Source: Halictus rubicundus
Taxonomy: Eukaryota > Arthropoda > Insecta > Hymenoptera > Halictidae
Direction of reading: 5' to 3'
Assembly (NCBI RefSeq): GCF_050948215.1
Contig: NW_027488785.1
Location: 310,001-374,000 of the forward strand
DNA: 64,000 bases
Made by a program: the position numbers and the translations under genes. Numbering within the stretch: the first letter of the stretch is position 1; the number at the start of each line of letters is the position of its first letter. A model generated the notes under the pieces. The model did no database searches. It was not told where the DNA came from and saw only the letters and a list, made by a program, of their open reading frames with translations. This document shows positions 1 through 13,257 of the stretch, piece by piece.

Positions 1-2321
1 GATAGGGTAGAGGATAGGATAGGATAGAGGATAGGATAGGATAGAGGATAGGATAGGATAGAGGATAGGATAGGATAGGATAGAGGATAGGATACGATAG
101 AGGATACGATAGGATAGGATAGAGGATAGGATACGATAGAGGATACGATAGGATAGGATAGAGGATAGGATACGATAGAGGATACGATAGGATAGGATAG
201 AGGATAGGATAGGATAGAGGATAGGATAGGATAGAGGATAGGATAGGGTAGAGGATAGGATAGGATAGAGGATAGTATAGGATAGATGATAGGATAGGAT
301 AGAGGATAGGATAAGATAGAGGATACGATAGGATAGATGATATTATAGGAAAGAGGAAAGGATATGATAGAGGATACGATATTGTAGAGGATAGGATAGG
401 ATAGAGGATAGGATAGGATAGAGAATAGGATAGGATAGAGGATAGGATAGGATAGAGGATAGGATAGGATAGAGGATAGGATAGGATAGAGGATAGGATA
501 GGATAGAGGATAGGATATGATAGAGGATAGGATAGGATAGAGGATAGGATAGGATAGAGGATAGTATAGGATAGATGATAGGATAGGATAGAGGATAGGA
601 TAAGATAGAGGATAGGATAGGATAGATGATATTATAGGAAAGAGGAAAGGATATGATAGAGGATACGATATTGTAGAGGATAGGATAGGATAGAGGATAG
701 GATAGGATAGAGGATAGGATAGGATAGAGGATAGGATAGGATAGAGGATAGGATAGTATAGATAATAGGATAGGATAGATGATAGGATAGGATAGAGGAT
801 ACGATAGGATAGGATAGAGGGTAGGATAGGATAGAGGATAGGATAGGATAGAGGATAGGATAGGATAGAGGATACGATAGGATAGGATAGAGAATAGGAT
901 AGGATAGAGGATAGGACAGGACAGAGGATAGGATAGGATAGAGGATAGGATAGGATAGAGGATACGATAGGAATGAGGATAGGATAGAGAATAGGATAGG
1001 ATAGAGGATAGGGGATTGGATCGGATACAGGATAGGAGACGATAGAGGATAGGATAGTATAGATGATAGGATAGGATAGAGGATAGGATAGGATAGAGGA
1101 TAGGATACGATAGAGGGTACGATAGGATAGGATAGAGGATAGGATAGGATAGAGGATAGGATAGGATAGAGGATAGGATAGGATAGAGGATAGGATAGGA
1201 TAGAGCATAGGATAGGATAGAGGATAGGATAGGATAGAGGATAGGATAGGATAGAGGATAGGATAGGATAGAGGATAGGATAAGATAGAGGATAAGATAG
1301 GATAGAGGATAGGATAGGATAGAGGATAGGATATGATAGAGGATAGGATAGGATAGAGGATAGGATACGATAGAGGATAGTATAGGATAGATGATAGGAT
1401 AGGATAGAGGATAGGATAAGATGGAGGATAGGATAGGATAGATGATATTATAGGAAAGAGGAAAGGATATGATAGAGGATACGATATTGTAGAGGATCGG
1501 ATAGGATAGAGGATAGGATAGGATAGAGGATAGGATAGGATAGAGGATAGGATAGGATAGAGGATAGGATAGGATAGATAATAGGATAGGATAGATGATA
1601 GGATAGGATAGAGGATAGGATAAGATAGAGGATAGGATAGGATAGATGATATTATAGGAAAGAGGAAAGGATAGGATAGAGGATACGATATTGTAGAGGA
1701 TAGGATAGGATAGAGGATAGGATAGGATAGAGGATAGGATAGGATAGAGGATAGGATAGGATAGAGGATAGGATAGGATAGAGGATAGGATGGGATAGAG
1801 GATAGGATAGGATAGAGGATAGGATAGGATAGAGGATAGGATAGGATAGAGGATAGGATCGGATAGAGGATAGGATAGGATAGAGGATAGGATAGGATAG
1901 AGGATAGGATCGGATAGAGGATAGGATAGGGGATTGGATAGAATAAAGGATAGGATAGGATAGAGGATAGGATAGAGGATAGGATAAGATAGAGGATAAG
2001 ATAGGATAGAGTATAGGATAGGATAGAGGATAGGATATGATAGAGGATAGGATAGGATAGAGGATAGGATAGGATAGATGATAGGATAGGATAGAGGATA
2101 GGATAAGATAGAGGATAGGATCGGATAGAGGATAGGATAGGGGATTGGATAGGATAGAGGATAGGATAGGATAGAGGATAGGATACGATAGAGGATACGA
2201 TAGGATAGGATAGAGGATAGGACAGGATAGAGGATAGGATAGGATAGGATAGAGGATAGGATAGGATAGAGGATATGATAGGATAGAGGATAGTATAGGA
2301 TAGAGGATAGGATAGGATAGA
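1..2321. repeat. left-edge array segment, diverged monomers
   Basis: This segment is the 17-bp array with many GATAC and GATAT variants. Four copies of the ATTATAGGAAAGAGGAAAGG cassette lie near 342, 631, 1447 and 1651. The 342-631 spacing is 289 bp (17 monomers) and the 1447-1651 spacing is 204 bp (12 monomers). One cassette containing GGATTGGATCGGATACAGG lies near 1013. A GGGGATTGGATAGAATAAAG cassette is near 1930. Part of this material (about 880-1190) closely resembles 3150-3450 inside the next block, so it is related to the duplicated unit that follows. No gene is present. Confidence 0.85.
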
Positions 2322-4369
2322 GGATAGGAGAGGATAGAGGATAGGATAGGATAGAGGATAGGATATGATAGAGGATAGGGTATGATAGAGGATAGGATAG
2401 GATAGAGGATAGGATATGATAGAGGATAGGATAGGATAGAAGATAGGATAGGATAGATGATAGGATAGGATAGAGGATAGGATAAGATAGAGGATAAGAT
2501 AGGATAGAGGATAGGATAGGATAGAGGATAGGATATGATAGAGGATAGGATAGGATAGAGGATAGGATAGGATAGAGGATAGTATAGGATAGATGACAGG
2601 ATAGGATAGAGGATAGGATAAGATAGAGGATAGGATAGGATAGATGATATTATAGGAAAGAGGAAAGGATATGATAGAGGATACGATATTGTAGTGGATA
2701 GGATAGGATAGAGGATAGGATAGGATAGAGGATAGGATAGGATAGAGGATAGGATAGGATAGAGGATAGGATAGGATAGAGGATAGGATAGGATAGATAA
2801 TAGGATAGGATAGATGATAGGATAGGATAGAGGATAGGATAAGATAGAGGATAGGATAGGATAGATGATATTATAGGAAAGAGGAAAGGATATGATAGAG
2901 GATACGATATTGTAGTGGATAGGATAGGATAGAGGATAGGATAGGATAGAGGATAGGATAGGATAGAGGATACGATAGGATAGAGGATACGATAGGATAG
3001 GATAGAGGATAGGATAGGATAGAGTATAGGATAGGATAGAGGATAGGATATGATAGAGGATAGGATATGATAGAGGATAGGATAGGATAGAGGATAGGAT
3101 AGGATAGAGGATAGAGGATAGGATAGGATAGAGGATAGGATAGGATAGAGGATACGATAGGATAGGATAGAGAATAGGATAGGATAGAGGATAGGACAGG
3201 ACAGAGGATAGGATAGGATAGAGGATAGGATAGGATAGAGGATACGATAGGAATGAGGATAGGATAGAGAATAGGATAGGATAGAGGATAGGGGATTGGA
3301 TCGGATACAGGATAGGAGACGATAGAGGATAGGATAGTATAGAGGATAGGATAGGATAGAGGATAGGATAGGATAGAGGATAGGATACGATAGAGGGTAC
3401 GATAGGATAGGATAGAGGATAGGATAGGATAGAGGATAGGATAGGATAGAGGATAGGATAGGATAGAGCATAGGATAGGATAGAGGATAGGATAGGATAG
3501 AGGATAGGATATGATAGAGGATAGGATAGGATAGAAGATAGGATAGGATAGATGATAGGATAGGATAGAAGATGGTATAAGATAGAGGATAAGATAGGAT
3601 AGAGGATAGGATAGGATAGAGGATAGGATATGATAGAGGATAGGATAGGATAGAGGATTGGATAGGGTAGAGGATAGGATAGGATAGAGGATAGGATAGG
3701 ATAGATGATAGGATAGGATAGAGGATAGGATAAGATAGAGGATAGGATCGGATAGAGGATAGGATAGGGGATTGGATAGGATAGAGGATAGGATAGGATA
3801 CAGGATAGGATACGATAGACGATACGATAGGATAGGATAGAGGATAGGATAGGATAGAGGATAGGATAGGATAGAGGATAGGATAGGATAGGATAGGATA
3901 GAGGATAGGATAGGATAGAGGATAGGATAGGATAGGATAGAGGATAGGATAGGATAGAGGATAGGATAGGATAGGATAGAGGATAGGATAGGAGAGAGCA
4001 TAGGATAGGATAGAGGATAGGATAGGATAGAGGATAGGATATGATAGAGGATAGGATTGGATAGAAGATAGGATAGGATAGATGATAGGATAGGATAGAG
4101 GATAGGATAAGATAGAGGATAAGATAGGATAGAGGATAGGATAGGGGATTGGATAGAATAAAGGATAGGATAGGATAGAGGATAGGATAGGATAGGATAG
4201 GATAAGATAGAGGATAAGATAGGATAGAGGATACGATAGGATAGAGGATACGATAGGATAGGATAGAGGATAGGATAGGATAGAGTATAGGATAGGATAG
4301 AGGATAGGATATGATAGAGGATAGGATATGATAGAGGATAGGATAGGATAGAGGATAGGATAGGATAGA
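2322..4369. repeat. 2,048-bp block, copy 1 of a tandem pair
   Basis: Rare variants here recur exactly 2,048 bp downstream: GGATAGGGTATG at 2373 and 4421, the ATTATAGG cassettes at 2649/4697 and 2870/4918, and the GATCGGATACAGG cassette near 3300/5348. The two cassettes within the copy are 221 bp apart (13 monomers). Stop-free minus-strand frames of 273 and 376 codons are identical in the two copies, which implies near-identity over most of the block. The left border is where the upstream words stop matching (GATAGAGGATAGGAG here, GATAGATGATAGGAG at copy 2). The block contains no gene. Confidence 0.85.
2649..2696. repeat. ATTATAGGAAAG cassette, A type (representative)
   Basis: This is a diverged stretch that breaks the GATAG rhythm. 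It reads ATTATAGGAAAGAGGAAAGG, followed about 15 bp later by GATACGATATTGTAG. By hand I count roughly 49 ATTATAGGAA occurrences in the window, in three types: A (GGAAAGAGGAAAGG), B (GGAATGAGGATAGG) and C (GGAATGGGGATAGG). On the minus strand it supplies a TAA stop, which is why several open frames end in the same residues there. Neighbouring copies sit at multiples of 17 bp (187, 204, 221, 289). Confidence 0.82.
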
Positions 4370-6417
4370 TGATAGGAGAGGATAGAGGATAGGATAGGAT
4401 AGAGGATAGGATATGATAGAGGATAGGGTATGATAGAGGATAGGATAGGATAGAGGATAGGATATGATAGAGGATAGGATAGGATAGAAGATAGGATAGG
4501 ATAGATGATAGGATAGGATAGAGGATAGGATAAGATAGAGGATAAGATAGGATAGAGGATAGGATAGGATAGAGGATAGGATATGATAGAGGATAGGATA
4601 GGATAGAGGATAGGATAGGATAGAGGATAGTATAGGATAGATGACAGGATAGGATAGAGGATAGGATAAGATAGAGGATAGGATAGGATAGATGATATTA
4701 TAGGAAAGAGGAAAGGATATGATAGAGGATACGATATTGTAGTGGATAGGATAGGATAGAGGATAGGATAGGATAGAGGATAGGATAGGATAGAGGATAG
4801 GATAGGATAGAGGATAGGATAGGATAGAGGATAGGATAGGATAGATAATAGGATAGGATAGATGATAGGATAGGATAGAGGATAGGATAAGATAGAGGAT
4901 AGGATAGGATAGATGATATTATAGGAAAGAGGAAAGGATATGATAGAGGATACGATATTGTAGTGGATAGGATAGGATAGAGGATAGGATAGGATAGAGG
5001 ATAGGATAGGATAGAGGATACGATAGGATAGAGGATACGATAGGATAGGATAGAGGATAGGATAGGATAGAGTATAGGATAGGATAGAGGATAGGATATG
5101 ATAGAGGATAGGATATGATAGAGGATAGGATAGGATAGAGGATAGGATAGGATAGAGGATAGAGGATAGGATAGGATAGAGGATAGGATAGGATAGAGGA
5201 TACGATAGGATAGGATAGAGAATAGGATAGGATAGAGGATAGGACAGGACAGAGGATAGGATAGGATAGAGGATAGGATAGGATAGAGGATACGATAGGA
5301 ATGAGGATAGGATAGAGAATAGGATAGGATAGAGGATAGGGGATTGGATCGGATACAGGATAGGAGACGATAGAGGATAGGATAGTATAGAGGATAGGAT
5401 AGGATAGAGGATAGGATAGGATAGAGGATAGGATACGATAGAGGGTACGATAGGATAGGATAGAGGATAGGATAGGATAGAGGATAGGATAGGATAGAGG
5501 ATAGGATAGGATAGAGCATAGGATAGGATAGAGGATAGGATAGGATAGAGGATAGGATATGATAGAGGATAGGATAGGATAGAAGATAGGATAGGATAGA
5601 TGATAGGATAGGATAGAAGATGGTATAAGATAGAGGATAAGATAGGATAGAGGATAGGATAGGATAGAGGATAGGATATGATAGAGGATAGGATAGGATA
5701 GAGGATTGGATAGGGTAGAGGATAGGATAGGATAGAGGATAGGATAGGATAGATGATAGGATAGGATAGAGGATAGGATAAGATAGAGGATAGGATCGGA
5801 TAGAGGATAGGATAGGGGATTGGATAGGATAGAGGATAGGATAGGATACAGGATAGGATACGATAGACGATACGATAGGATAGGATAGAGGATAGGATAG
5901 GATAGAGGATAGGATAGGATAGAGGATAGGATAGGATAGGATAGGATAGAGGATAGGATAGGATAGAGGATAGGATAGGATAGGATAGAGGATAGGATAG
6001 GATAGAGGATAGGATAGGATAGGATAGAGGATAGGATAGGAGAGAGCATAGGATAGGATAGAGGATAGGATAGGATAGAGGATAGGATATGATAGAGGAT
6101 AGGATTGGATAGAAGATAGGATAGGATAGATGATAGGATAGGATAGAGGATAGGATAAGATAGAGGATAAGATAGGATAGAGGATAGGATAGGGGATTGG
6201 ATAGAATAAAGGATAGGATAGGATAGAGGATAGGATAGGATAGGATAGGATAAGATAGAGGATAAGATAGGATAGAGGATACGATAGGATAGAGGATACG
6301 ATAGGATAGGATAGAGGATAGGATAGGATAGAGTATAGGATAGGATAGAGGATAGGATATGATAGAGGATAGGATATGATAGAGGATAGGATAGGATAGA
6401 GGATAGGATAGGATAGA
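4370..6417. repeat. 2,048-bp block, copy 2 of a tandem pair
   Basis: This is the direct head-to-tail copy of the preceding block. Matching ends near 6418, where this copy reads GATAGATGATAGGATAGG but the corresponding point of copy 1 runs into GATAGATGATAGGAGAGG at the junction. I saw no internal indels between the copies, because every marker I checked keeps the same 2,048-bp offset. A unit of 2,048 bp is not a multiple of 17 (120 monomers would be 2,040), so the crossover or copying event was not in strict monomer register, or the block holds several 12- and 22-bp words. Confidence 0.85.
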
Positions 6418-9400
6418 TGATAGGATAGGATAGAGGATAGGATAAGATAGAGGATAAGATAGGATAGAGGATAGGATAGGATAGAGGATAGGATATGATA
6501 GAGGATAGGATAGGATAGAGGATAGGATAGGATAGAGGATAGGATAGTATAGAGGATAGGATAGGATTGAGGATAGGAGAGGATAGAGGATAGGATAGGA
6601 TAGAGGATAGGATTGGATAGAGGATAGGATATGATAGATGATAGGATAGGATAGAGGATAGGATAAGATAGAGGATAGGATAGGATAGGATAGAGGATAG
6701 GATAGGATAGATGATAGGATAGGATAGGATAGAGGATAGGATACGATAGAGGATACGATAGGATAGGATAGAGGATAGGATACGATAGAGGATAGGATAG
6801 GGGATAGGATAGGGGATTGGATAGGATAGAGGATAGGATAGGACAGATGATATTATAGGAATGAGGATAGGATATGATAGAGGATACGATATTATAGAGG
6901 ATAGGATAGGATAGAGGATAGGATATGATAGTGGATCGGATAGGATAGAGGATTGGATAGGATAGAGAATATGATACGGTAGACGCTACGGGATTGGATC
7001 GGATACAGGATAGGAGGCGGTAGAGGATAGGATAGGATAGGAGGGAGAATAGGATAGGATAGAGGATAGGTTAGGATAGAGGATAGGATAGGATAGGATA
7101 GAGGATAGGATAGGATAGAGGATAGGATAATATAGAGGATCAGATAGGATAGAGGATAGGATAGGATAGAGGATAGGATAGTATAGGATAGAGGATAGGA
7201 TACGATAGAGGATAGGATAGAGGATTGGATAGGATAGAGGATAGGATAGGATAGAGGAGAGGATAGGATAGAGGATAGGATAGGGTAGAGGATAGAATAG
7301 GATAGAGGATAGGATAGGATAGATGATAGGATAGGATAGAGGATAGGATAAGATAGAGGATAGGATAGGATAGGATAGGATAGAGGATAGGATAGGATAG
7401 GATAGAGTATAGGATAGTATAGAGGATAGGATAGGATAGAGGATAGGATAGGATCGAGGATAGGATAGGACAGAGGATACGATAGGATAGGATAGAGAAT
7501 AGGATAGGATAGAGGATAGGATAGGATAGAGGATAGGATAGGATAGAGCATAGGATACGATAGAGGATAGGATAAGATAGAGTATAGGATAGGATAGAGG
7601 ATAGGATAGGATAGAGGATAGGATCGGATAGAGGATAGGATAGGGGATTGGATAGAATAAAGGATAGGATAGGATAGAGGATAGAATAGGATAGAGGATA
7701 GGATAGTATAGAGGATAGGATATAATAGAGGATAGGAGAGGATAGAGGATAGGATACGATAGGGGATACGATAGGATATGATAGAGGATAGGATAGGATA
7801 GATGACAGGAGACGATAGAGGATAGGATAGGATAGAGGATAGGATAGGATAGAGGATAGGATATGATAGAGGATAGGATAGGATAGAGGATAGGATAGGA
7901 TAGAGGATAGGATAGTATAGAGGATAGGATAGGATAGAGCATAGGATAGGATAGAGGATAGGATATGATTGAGGATATGATAGGATAGAGCATAGGATAG
8001 GATAGAGGATAGGATAGGGGATTGGATAGGATAGAGGATAGGATAGGATAGTATAGAGGATAGGATAGGATAGAGGAGGGGATAGGATAGAGGATAGGAT
8101 AAGATAGAGGATACGATAGGATAGATGATATTATAGGAAAGAGGAAAGGATATGATAGAGGATACGATATTGTAGAGGATAGGATAGGATAGAGGATAGG
8201 ATAGGATAGAGAATAGGATAGGATAGAGGATAGGATAGGATAGAGGATAGGATAGGATAGAGGATAGGATAGGATAGAGGATAGGATAGGATAGAGGATA
8301 GGATAGGATAGGTGATAGGATATGATAGAGGATAGGATAGGATAGAAGATAGGATATGATAGAGGATAGGATAGGATAGAAGATAGGATAGGATAGAGGA
8401 TAGGATAGGATAGAGGATAGGATAGGATAGAGGATAGGATAGGATAGATGATAGGATAGGATAGAGGATAGGATAAGATAGAGGATAGGATAGGATAGAA
8501 TAGAGGATAGGATACGATAGAGGATACGATAGGATAGGATAGAGGATAGGATAGGATAGAGGATAGGATAGGATAGAGGATAGGATAGGATAGAGGATAG
8601 GATAGGATAGAGGATAGGATAGGATAGAGGATAGGATAGGATAGAGGATAGGATATGATAGAGGGTAGGATAGGATAGAAGATAGGATATGATAGAGGAT
8701 AGGATAGGATAGAAGATAGGATAGGATAGAGGATAGGATAGGATAGAGGATAGGATAGGATAGAGGATAGGATAGGATAGATGATAGGATAGGATAGAGG
8801 ATAGGATAAGATAGAGGATAGGATAGGATAGGATAGAGGATAGGATACGATAGAGGATACGATAGGATAGGATAGAGGATAGGATACGATAGAGGATACG
8901 ATAGGATAGGATAGAGGATAGGATACGATAGAGGATACGATAGGATAGGATAGAGGATAGGATAGAGGATAGGATAGAGGATAGGATAGGATAGAGGATA
9001 GGATAGGATAGAGGATAGGATAGGATAGAGGATAGGATATGATAGTGGATCGGATAGGATAGAGGATTGGATAGGATAGAGAATATGATACGGTAGACGA
9101 TAGGGGATTGGATCGGATACAGGATAGGAGGCGGTAGAGGATAGAATAGGATAGGATGGAGAATAGGATAGGATAGAGGATAGGGTAGGATAGATGATAG
9201 GATAGTATAGGGGATAGGATATAATAGAGGATAGGATAGGATAGAGGATAGGATACGATAGGATAGGATAGACTGTAGGATAGGATAGAGGATAGGATAG
9301 GATAGACGATAGCATAGGATAGAGGATAGGATAGGATAGGATAGAGGATAGGATAGTATAGAGGATAGGATAGGATAGAGGATAGGATAGTATAGAGGAT

Positions 9401-11525
9401 AGGATGCGATAGAGGATACGAAAGGATAGGATAGAGGGTAGGATAGGATAGATGATAGGATAGGATAGAGGATAGGATAAGATAGAGGATAGGATAGGAT
9501 AGATGATATTATAGGAAAGAGGAAAGGATATGATAGAGGATACGATATTGTAGAGGATAGGATAGGATAGAGGATAGGATAGGATAGAGGATAGGATAGG
9601 ATAGAGGATAGGATAGGATAGAGGATAGGATAGGATAGATAATAGGATAGGATAGATGATAGGATAGGATAGAGGATAGGATAAGATAAAGGATAGGATA
9701 GGATAGATGATATTATAGGAAAGAGGAAAGGATAGGATAGAGGATACGTTATTGTAGAGGATAGGATAGGATAGAGGATAGGATGGGATAGAGGAAAGGA
9801 TAGGATAGAGGATAGGATAGGATAGAGGATAGGATAGGATAGAGGATAGGATGGGATAGAGGATAGGATAGGATAGAGGATAGGATAGGATAGAGGATAG
9901 GATAGGATAGAGGATAGGATCGGATAGAGGATAGGATAGGATAGAGGATAGGATAGGATAGAGGATAGGATCGGATAGAGGATAGGATAGGGGATTGGAT
10001 AGAATAAAGGATAGGATAGGATAGAGGATAGGATAGAGGATAGGATAAGATAGAGGATAAGATAGGATAGAGTATAGGATAGGATAGAGGATAGGATATG
10101 ATAGAGGATAGGATAGGATAGAGGATAGGATAGGATAGATGATAGGATAGGCTAGAGGATAGGATAAGATAGAGGATAGGATCGGATAGAGGATAGGATA
10201 GGGGATTGGATAGGATAGAGGATAGGATAGGATAGAGGATAGGATACGATAGAGGATACGATAGGATAGGATAGAGGATAGGATAGGATAGAGGATAGGA
10301 TAGGATAGGATAGAGGATAGGATAGGATAGAGGATATGATAGGATAGAGGATAGTATAGGATAGAGGATAGGATAGGATAGAGGATAGGAGAGGATAGAG
10401 GATAGGATAGGATAGAGGATAGGATATGATAGAGGATAGGGTATGATAGAGGATAGGATAGGATAGAGGATAGGATATGATAGAGGATAGGATAGGATAG
10501 AAGATAGGATAGGATAGATGATAGGATAGGATAGAGGATAGGATAAGATAGAGGATAAGATAGGATAGAGGATAGGATAGGATAGAGGATAGGATATGAT
10601 AGAGGATAGGATAGGATAGAGGATAGGATAGGATAGAGGATAGTATAGGATAGATGACAGGATAGGATAGAGGATAGGATAAGATAGATGATAGGATAGG
10701 ATAGATGATATTATAGGAAAGAGGAAAGGATATGATAGAGGATACGATATTGTAGTGGATAGGATAGGATAGAGGATAGGATAGGATAGAGGATAGGATA
10801 GGATAGACGAAAGGATAGGATAGAGGATAGGATAGGCTAGATAATAGGATAGGATAGATGATAGGATAGGATAGAGGATAGGATAAGATATGAGGATAGG
10901 ATAGGATAGATGATATTATAGGAAAGAGGAAAGGATATGATAGAGGATACGATATTGTAGTGGATAGGATAGGATAGAGGATAGGATAGGATAGAGGATA
11001 GGATAGGATAGAGGATAGGATAGGATAGAGGATAGGATAGGATAGAGGATAGGATAGGATAGAGGATAGGATGGGATAGAGGATAGGATAGGATAGGGGA
11101 TAGGATAGGATAGAGGATAGGATAGGATAGAGGATAGGATCGGATAGAGGATAGGATAGGGGATTGGATAGAATAAAGGATAGGATAGGATAGAGGATAG
11201 GATAGAGGATAGGATAAGATAGAGGATAAGATAGGATAGAGTACAGGATAGGATAGAGGATAGGATATGATAGAGGATAGGATAGGATAGAGGATAGGAT
11301 AGGATACATGATAGGATAGGATAGAGGATAGGATAAGATAGAGGATAGTATCGGATAGAGGATAGGATAGGGGATTGGATAGGATAGAGGATAGGATAGG
11401 ATAGAGGATAGGATACGATAGAGGATACGATAGGATAGGATAGAGGATAGGATAGGATAGAGGATAGGATAGGATAGGATAGAGGATAGGATAGGATAGA
11501 GGATATGATAGGATAGAGGATAGTA
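6418..11525. repeat. array segment with mixed variant cassettes
   Basis: This stretch is 17-bp array without a clean internal tandem block that I could delimit. It holds the B-type cassette ATTATAGGAATGAGGATAGG near 6850, followed by the CTACGGGATTGGATCGG variant near 6987. A-type ATTATAGGAAAG cassettes lie near 8129, 9508, 9711, 10710 and 10915. A long run of 39-bp GATAC double words lies around 8830-8960. GAATAAAGG cassettes lie near 7650, 9995 and 11170. The 10710-10915 spacing is 205 bp (12 monomers plus 1), explained by an extra T near 10891. No gene is present. Confidence 0.8.
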
Positions 11526-13257
11526 TAGGATAGAGGATAGGATAGGATAGAGTATAGGATAGGATAGAGGATAGGATAGGATAGAGGATAGGATATGATA
11601 GAGGATAGGATATGATAGAGGATAGGATAGGATAGAGGATAGGATAGGATAGATGATAGGATAGGATAGAGGATAGGATAAGATAGAGGATAGGATAGGA
11701 TAGAGGATAGGATAGGATAGAGGATAGGATCGGATAGAGGATAGGATAGGGGATTGGATAGAATAAAGGATAGGATAGGATAGAGGAAAGGATAGAGGAT
11801 AGGATAAGATAGAGGATAAGATAGGATAGAGTATAGGATAGGATAGAGGATAGTATAGGATAGAGGATAGGATAGGATAGAGGATAGGATAGGATAGAGG
11901 ATAGGATAGGATAGATGATAGGATAGGATAGAGGATAGGATAAGATAGAGGATAGGATTGGATAGATGATATTATAGGAAAGAGGAAAGGATATGATAGA
12001 GGATACGATATTGTAGAGGATAGGATAGGATAGATGATACTATAGGATAGAGGATAGGATAATATAGAGGATAGGTTAGGATAGAGGAATGGATAGGGGA
12101 TTGGATAGGATAGAGTATAGGATAGGGTAGAGGATAGGATACGATAGAGGATACGATAGGATAGGATAGAGGATAGGATACGATAGAGGATACGATAGGA
12201 TAGGATAGAGGATAGGATAGGATAGAGGATAGGATAGGATAGAGGATAGGATATGATAGTGGATAGGATATGGTAGAGGATAGGATAGGATAGAGGATAG
12301 GATAGGATAGATGATAGGATAGGATAGAGGATAGGATAGGATAGGATAGAGGATAGGATAGGATAGATGATAGGATAGGATAGGATAGAGGATAGGATAC
12401 GATAGAGGATACGATAGGATAGGATAGAGGATAGGATACGATAGAGGATACGAAAGGATAGGATAGAGGATAGGATAGGATAGAGGATAGGATAGGATAG
12501 AGGATAGGATAGGATAGAGCATAGGATACGATAGAGGATAGGATAGGGGATTGGATAGGATAGAGGATAGGATAGGACAGATGATATTATAGGAATGAGG
12601 ATAGGATATGATAGAGGATACGATATTATAGAGGATAGGATAGGATAGAGGATAGGATATGATAGTGGATCGGATAGGATAGAGGATTGGATAGGATAGA
12701 GAATATGATACGGTAGACGCTACGGGATTGGATCGGATACAGGATAGGAGGCGGTAGAGGATAGGATAGGATAGGAGGGAGAATAGGATAGGATAGAGGA
12801 TAGGTTAGGATAGAGGATAGGATAGAATAGGATAGAGGATAGGATAGGATAGAGGATAGGATAAGATAGAGGATCAGATAGGATAGAGGATAGGATAGGA
12901 TAGAGGATAGGATATGATAGAGGATAGGATAGGATAGAAGATAGGATCGGATAGAGGATAGGATAGAGGATTGGATAGGATACAGGATAGGATAAGATAG
13001 AGGATAGGATAGGATAGAGGATAGGATAGGATTGAGGATATGAGAGGATAGTGGATAGGATAGGATAGAGGATAGGATAGGATGGAGGATAGGATAGGGT
13101 AGAGGATAGGATAGGATAGAGGATAGGATAGGATAGATGATAGGATAGGATAGAGGATAGGATAAGATAGAGGATAGGATAGGATAGGATAGAGGATAGG
13201 ATAGGATAGAGGATAGGATAGTATAGGATAGAGGATAGGATACGATAGAGGATAGGA
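11526..13257. repeat. 1,732-bp block, copy 1 of a tandem pair
   Basis: Markers here repeat at +1,732 bp: AGAGTATAGG at 11549/13281, CGAAAGGATA at 12451/14183, GAGCATAGG at 12517/14249, the B-type ATGATATTAT cassette at 12581/14313, and GATACAGG near 12981/14713. An identical 148-codon stop-free minus frame is found in both copies. The block carries a CTACGGGATTGGATCGG cassette near 12721. It has no coding content beyond the repeat-derived open frame. Confidence 0.85.

Noticed and set aside
2649..2700. ATTATAGG cassette as a transposon end or promoter TATA element
   Set aside because: There is no terminal inverted repeat, no target-site duplication and no internal element. It is a diverged part of the satellite found about 49 times.
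2650..6049. Two identical pairs of minus-strand open frames (273 and 376 codons), possible duplicated genes
   Set aside because: They are identical because the underlying 2,048-bp satellite block is duplicated. They overlap each other in different frames and encode the same repeat.
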